From Polaribacter septentrionalilitoris (GTDB taxonomy: Bacteria; Bacteroidota; Bacteroidia; Flavobacteriales; Flavobacteriaceae): a DNA stretch of 64,000 nt. Positions 62,164 through 64,000 of this stretch are shown piece by piece; the first letter of the stretch is position 1, and each line of letters begins with the position of its first letter. The notes under the pieces are model-generated. The model was not told the DNA's origin and did no database searches. It worked only from the letters and a program-made list of their open reading frames with translations. The stretch lies in NCBI RefSeq assembly GCF_009832745.1, contig NZ_VRMJ01000041.1, positions 129,001 to 193,000 of the forward strand. The letters run 5' to 3'. The position numbers and the translations under genes are program-made.

Positions 62164-62931
62164 ATGATAGAAGTAAAAGACTTACATAAAGGATTTGGAG
62201 ACGTAAAAGTTTTAAAAGGCATTTCAGCTACTTTTCATCCAGGGAAAACAAATTTAATCATCGGTCAAAGTGGTTCTGGAAAAACAGTTTTTTTAAAATC
62301 CTTAATAGGATTACATACTCCAGAAAAAGGGACAATTTCATTTGACGGGAGAATAAACACGCAGTTTACACAAGATCAAAAACAGCAGTGGAGGCAAGAA
62401 ATTGGTATGGTTTTTCAAGGGAGTGCTCTATTTGATTCGCAAACCGTAGAAGATAATGTAATGTTTCCTCTAAAAATGTTTACAACAAAGTCTGAGGATG
62501 AAATGTTAGAAAGAGTAAACTTTGTGCTAAATCGTGTGAATTTAGAAAATTCGAATAAAAAATTACCAGCAGAACTCTCTGGAGGTATGCAAAAAAGAGT
62601 TGCCATAGCTAGAGCAATTGTCATGAATCCTAAATATTTATTTTGTGATGAGCCTAACTCGGGTTTAGACCCAAGAACTGCTATTGTAATCGATAATTTA
62701 ATCCAAGAAATTACAGATGAATATAAAATAACAACAGTAATTAATACACATGATATGAATTCTGTTATGGAAATTGGAGAAAAAATAGTTTTTTTAGAGA
62801 ACGGTAAAAAAGCATGGGAAGGTACTAGTGATGATATGTTTAAAACTGATAATGAAGCTGTTGTGAGTTTTGTGTATTCTTCTAATTTATTTAAAAAAGT
62901 TAGAGAAGCGTATTTAAGAGAAACAAAATAA
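62164..62931 (+). CDS. mlaF: MlaF family ABC transporter ATPase
   Basis: A 255-residue ATPase. Walker A is GQSGSGKT near residue 37, the Q-loop is GMVFQGSALFDS, the signature LSGGMQKRVAIARAI carries the Mla-typical SGGM, and Walker B is YLFCDEPNSGLDP, with DEPNSGLD instead of DEPTSGLD. It energises MlaE. Terminal gene of the unit; the tRNA-Lys promoter begins within 8 nt of its stop. Confidence 0.93.
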   Translation: MIEVKDLHKGFGDVKVLKGISATFHPGKTNLIIGQSGSGKTVFLKSLIGLHTPEKGTISFDGRINTQFTQDQKQQWRQEIGMVFQGSALFDSQTVEDNVMFPLKMFTTKSEDEMLERVNFVLNRVNLENSNKKLPAELSGGMQKRVAIARAIVMNPKYLFCDEPNSGLDPRTAIVIDNLIQEITDEYKITTVINTHDMNSVMEIGEKIVFLENGKKAWEGTSDDMFKTDNEAVVSFVYSSNLFKKVREAYLRETK

Positions 62932-62938
62932 AAAAAGG

Positions 62939-62969
62939 TTTGTTTTTTATAAAATAACTTATATATTTG
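62939..62969 (+). promoter_or_regulatory. tRNA-Lys promoter
   Basis: TTTG at 62939-62942, exactly 19 nt, then TATATTTG at 62962-62969. A textbook Bacteroidota sigma-A promoter (TTTG-N19-TAnnTTTG) about 23 nt before the mature tRNA. Confidence 0.88.
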
Positions 62970-62992
62970 CAGCCGCTAAAACGAAAAAGAAT

Positions 62993-63065
62993 GACCTGGT
63001 AGCTCAGTTGGTAGAGCATCTCCCTTTTAAGGAGAGGGTCCTGGGTTCGAGCCCCAGCCCGGTCA
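62993..63065 (+). tRNA. tRNA-Lys (anticodon UUU)
   Basis: A 73-nt cloverleaf. The anticodon is TTT at 63026-63028 in loop CTTTTAA, the D-arm is GCTCAGTTGGTAGAGC and the T-arm is CTGGGTTCGAGCCCCAG. No encoded CCA. The acceptor stem 5' strand is GACCTGG and the 3' strand is CCCGGTC; pair 5:68 is U-C and the other six are Watson-Crick. Confidence 0.95.
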
Positions 63066-63071
63066 CATTTT

Positions 63072-63105
63072 AAGACTCCATACAACTTGTATGGAGTCTT
63101 TTTTT
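63072..63105 (+). terminator. Terminator after tRNA-Lys
   Basis: AAGACTCCATACA / TGTATGGAGTCTT stem (13 bp, 3-nt loop) followed by a T-tract. Confidence 0.9.
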
Positions 63106-63162
63106 ATTCAACATTTTTTACAACATTGAGAATCTTAATTTTTAATTTGTATTTTTAATGAT

Positions 63163-63702
63163 ATGCAAAAAATCTATTTCTTAATCATTTTACCAATTCT
63201 TATGGCTACTCAAGATAATATCATCTTCGATTTTACTACTAATGCTAATACATCAAATTGGAGGGTTGTTGATGATGTTGTTATGGGAGGAAAGTCTAAT
63301 GGAGATTTTAAACTGAATAAAGATGGTTTTGGTGAATATTCAGGTAAAATTTCTTTAGAAAATAATGGTGGATTTTCATCGTTAAGATATCGTTTTAAAG
63401 AAAAAAGTATCAAAGGTTTTTCAAAAGTAATCTTAAAGATCAAAGGTGATGGTAAGAAATATCAGTTTAGAATAAAAAAAGATAGCAATGACTCCCATTC
63501 ATACATTTCGTCATTTTCCACAAATGGAAATTGGCAAACCATTGAAATTAATTTATCAGAAATGTATCCTGCTTTTAGAGGTCGTGTTTTAGATATGGAA
63601 AACCTGTCATCAGACTCAATAGAAGAAGTTGCTTTTTTAATTGGTAATAAAAAAGAAGAAGATTTTAGACTTTATATCGATAAAATATCTCTTGAGAAAT
63701 AA
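63163..63702 (+). CDS. CIA30 family protein
   Basis: 179 residues with a hydrophobic N-terminus that is probably a signal peptide. A complete CIA30/CBM11-like beta-sandwich follows: WRVVDDVVMGGKSNGDF near residues 33-49, YSGKISLENNGGFSSLRYRF, IKGDGKKYQFRIKKD, and IEEVAFLIGNKKEEDFRLYIDKI at the end. Known members assist respiratory complex I assembly in mitochondria or act as carbohydrate-binding modules; the bacterial role is unknown. Confidence 0.85.
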   Translation: MQKIYFLIILPILMATQDNIIFDFTTNANTSNWRVVDDVVMGGKSNGDFKLNKDGFGEYSGKISLENNGGFSSLRYRFKEKSIKGFSKVILKIKGDGKKYQFRIKKDSNDSHSYISSFSTNGNWQTIEINLSEMYPAFRGRVLDMENLSSDSIEEVAFLIGNKKEEDFRLYIDKISLEK

Positions 63703-63754
63703 TAAAATTTTCTGAAATCTTTTTTTGTATCTTTCCCTTGTAAAATAACCTTTG

Positions 63755-64000
63755 ATGGAAGAAGATATTCAAAAAAACAATCCTCAAAAATTAGGAAAGG
63801 ACGCTAAAAACAATTTGCAAGAAGAAGCAAAAGGTTTTTTTGAGAGCGTTAAGATTTATTTAAAAGAACTCTTAGATTTTAGAGATGATACAGATCACGA
63901 AGCCACAATAGATGCAATTAAAGCAGACATTCCTTTTAAAGGAGCTACAGCTTGGATTCTCATTTTTGCAGTCTTTGTTGCATCTATTGGTTTAAATGCC
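63755..64000 (+). CDS. DUF389 membrane protein (5' part only)
   Basis: 82 codons are in the window and the frame remains open at its edge. The N-terminal cytoplasmic part (VKIYLKELLDFRDDTDHEATIDAIKADIPFKGATAWILIF) followed by a first hydrophobic helix (AVFVASIGLNA) is characteristic of the DUF389/TIGR00341 membrane proteins of Bacteroidota. Function unknown. Confidence 0.8.
   Translation, partial: MEEDIQKNNPQKLGKDAKNNLQEEAKGFFESVKIYLKELLDFRDDTDHEATIDAIKADIPFKGATAWILIFAVFVASIGLNA

Overview
The window looks like a low-GC chromosomal segment of a marine member of the Flavobacteriaceae (Bacteroidota), most like Polaribacter or Tenacibaculum. This rests on gene content and order, not on a search. 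Family markers include a GLPGLI protein, CtlX, a PafA-type phosphatase, an LptD-amidase-MlaD block, Bacteroidota -7 boxes (TAnnTTTG) a short way upstream of starts, few Shine-Dalgarno sequences, and palindromic intergenic repeats of the GAGCGCAGTCGA type.

Layout. 1-7 kb: the N-terminal part of a large TPR protein, ftsE, and two GT4-like glycosyltransferases flanking a 2OG-Fe(II) oxygenase. 7-15 kb: a zinc-ribbon miniprotein, ridA, lptD, then a forward run of peptidoglycan amidase, MCE/MlaD protein, a membrane Fe-S protein with its CCG-domain partner, and a SPOR lipoprotein. 15-20.4 kb: a menaquinone operon (menA, menC, menE) interleaved with a metallo-hydrolase, an SRPBCC protein and a CPBP protease. 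20.6-26.2 kb: ppx/gppA, sixA, pdxH, a sodium:solute symporter, recR and an MFS exporter. 26.2-38.3 kb: a haem region with hemJ and hemH on the minus strand and hemA, a hemC-hemD fusion, hemB, hemL, hemE and hemF on the plus strand. Together these cover every step from glutamyl-tRNA to protohaem; an AraC-type regulator is divergent from hemA.

38-45.7 kb: an outer-membrane barrel with YceI, an E2 acyltransferase, secreted proteins and a DEAD-box helicase. 45.6-49.3 kb is the one clearly accessory stretch. A lipoprotein/beta-barrel pair is bracketed by two 51-bp direct repeats (49/51 identical). One copy is the promoter and first codons of the intact helicase gene; the other is a decapitated remnant whose second codon is a stop. 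Next to it is a self-contained AT-rich gene for a possible PD-(D/E)xK-like protein, with a terminator on each side. 49.3-64 kb: htpG, fabH, a GLPGLI protein, pdhA-pdhC, a VanX-type dipeptidase, ctlX, a PrsW-like protease, a PafA-like phosphatase, mlaE-mlaF, tRNA-Lys(UUU), a CIA30 protein and the start of a DUF389 membrane protein.

Most of the window is housekeeping. No CRISPR array, prophage, transposase, integrase or rRNA was seen. The main points of interest are the duplicated helicase 5' end flanking the accessory module, the family of intergenic palindromes clustered in the haem region, and short tandem repeats, one of which supplies the hemH stop codon.
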